From Bacteroidaceae bacterium (lineage in GTDB: Bacteria; Bacteroidota; Bacteroidia; Bacteroidales; Bacteroidaceae), in contig JAGBYI010000006.1 of the NCBI GenBank assembly GCA_017628845.1, forward strand, positions 1 to 37,640: a stretch of 37,640 bases of DNA, written 5' to 3'. Positions 36,722 to 37,640 of the stretch are shown in pieces. The notes under the pieces were generated by a model. That model did no database searches. It was not told the origin of the DNA and saw only the letters and a program-made list of their open reading frames with translations. Numbering within the stretch: the first letter of the stretch is position 1; each line of letters starts with the position of its first letter. The position numbers and the translations under genes were made by a program.

Positions 36722-37640
36722 ATGGCTATACCTGTTATCTACAAAGGCGACGATACCGACTTCCGCGGATCCGCAGGATTTACGCTAAAAATTGTCACAT
36801 CCTCAAACCTCAATCTTTCCGGATGCACCGTCGAGGTCGAGGTTTTGGGCTTCAAGCGTTCGTTTCCGGCAAGCGCGACGGGCGAGCTTGTCTGTCCGTT
36901 CGCGTTTTCGGCGGCGGAGACGCAGCGCATGCCGCTTGGCATCCATGCCGCAACCGTGCGCGTGTACGATTCCAAGGGGCGTGTGCGCACGATAAACAAC
37001 TCAATCCGCGTGAAGGTCACGAACAGCGTACACGAAGCCTACGGCAAGGATGATCCGCAGGAAGTGACCCTCGCCGTCTCTGCAGTTGATCTCGAGGCGT
37101 ACGCAAAGAAGGCTGAAGTCACGGCAGCAATCAAGAAGGCGTTGAAAGATGCGGGTGCATCCGTAAAACTCCACGCCCTCACTCCAGAGGTTGCCGACGC
37201 CACGGCCACGCTTAAGCCCGTCGATGGAGTCGCGAACTATGTAGGTGAGCGGCTGACGGGTATGAGCCCGGAGTCAGGCGAGAAACCTTATCATTGTGTT
37301 CTGGACATTGAACCGATGACTTTTACCATTGAAGCTCATGGTATGTGGTATTGGCAGTGTGCCGTTAAGTTTGATTTTGTTGATCGGGTGAAGTTGAATC
37401 ATGTCAGATACGGGGAAACCGAGTATGACTATGCTACCGTATTTAATATTACTGTCCTGGAGGACCTGTACGGCACACTCACCGCCCTGCAATCACTGGA
37501 AGACCCTGAAGTGGATGTAAGCAATTTCCCCTTCGTTGTCGGGGAAGATCTAATCAGGATCCCCAAAGGCACTGTCCTGAATATTTTAAGAATGGGACCT
37601 GACGTGTCGGCGAACACGATGCAGGATATAGCTCTGCGCG
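36722..37640 (+). CDS. Baseplate/fibre protein, N-terminal part (gene ends at 626)
   Basis: ATG 36722, preceded by AGAAAGGC. The frame is open to the window end and continues at position 142 after the repeat, giving 467 aa. The N-terminal 100 residues (MAIPVIYKGDDTDFRGSAG, LSGCTVEVEVLG, GIHAATVRVYDSKGRVRT) resemble BppU/DUF2479-like baseplate domains, with a second helix-containing region (EAYAKKAEVTAAIKKALKDAG) that may trimerise. It joins the fibre genes on both sides of the circle junction. Confidence 0.8.
   Translation, partial: MAIPVIYKGDDTDFRGSAGFTLKIVTSSNLNLSGCTVEVEVLGFKRSFPASATGELVCPFAFSAAETQRMPLGIHAATVRVYDSKGRVRTINNSIRVKVTNSVHEAYGKDDPQEVTLAVSAVDLEAYAKKAEVTAAIKKALKDAGASVKLHALTPEVADATATLKPVDGVANYVGERLTGMSPESGEKPYHCVLDIEPMTFTIEAHGMWYWQCAVKFDFVDRVKLNHVRYGETEYDYATVFNITVLEDLYGTLTALQSLEDPEVDVSNFPFVVGEDLIRIPKGTVLNILRMGPDVSANTMQDIALR
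37500..37640. repeat. Terminal direct repeat, right copy
   Basis: Exact copy of bases 1-141; joins the ends into a circle. Confidence 0.93.

Overview
This window is a complete temperate tailed phage (or excised prophage) genome that closes into a circle. Bases 1-141 are identical to bases 37500-37640, so the unique circle is about 37,499 bp. One gene runs across the junction: it begins at 36722 and ends at 626 and encodes 467 aa. Gene order from the packaging gene onward is lambda/siphovirus-like: large terminase, gpW-like protein, portal, protease-scaffold, capsid, neck proteins, tail tube, chaperone-like protein, tape measure, baseplate, fibres. The tape measure is short (496 aa), which suggests a short non-contractile tail.

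The host cannot be named with certainty. The parallel-beta-helix adhesin-like protein with a YadA-head-like N-terminus, and the dispersed palindromic repeats whose translations give strings such as APLRLCVSA or MAELRSAY, remind me of PVC-group gut bacteria (Kiritimatiellota/Lentisphaerota). This is inference from memory. The genetic code looks standard.

Layout. (a) 36722 through the junction to 4444, plus strand: end of the fibre cluster, a tail-fibre-assembly-like protein, a small-membrane-protein/DUF1353/lipoprotein group that is the only visible lysis candidate, and no recognisable endolysin. (b) 4437-5638: tyrosine integrase (minus) beside a 25-bp tRNA/tmRNA 3'-end sequence, the likely attP. 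(c) 5747-9240: visibly AT-richer lysogeny and accessory region with a YoeB toxin and its antitoxin, a DUF4160/DUF2442 pair, a TPR membrane protein, a possible small RNA or minigene, an unknown gene and a short XRE repressor. (d) 9181-16646: rightward early operon starting at a pR-like promoter with operators, then small DNA-binding, zinc and membrane proteins, a primase-helicase and a ParB-like protein. (e) 16654-20199: large terminase, small zinc-ribbon proteins, an amber-interrupted gene and an ASCH protein. (f) 20504-30877: head and tail morphogenesis. (g) 30867 through the junction to 2686: fibre/adhesin genes, at least five of which begin with Sec-type signal peptides, including a 1353-aa protein with about fifteen C-x-C-x-C motifs.

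Three themes stand out. First, many fibre-region products look exported, which is unusual for virion proteins. Second, small palindromic elements occur throughout, including four hairpins of identical 8-GCA-8 design with different but perfectly paired stems, and palindromes that have become signal peptides, linkers or ribosome-site hairpins. Third, accessory genes, two of them antisense inside otherwise plus-strand operons, carry their own extended -10 (TGnTATAAT) promoters, and two of these promoters are so close to the ATG that the mRNA should be leaderless.
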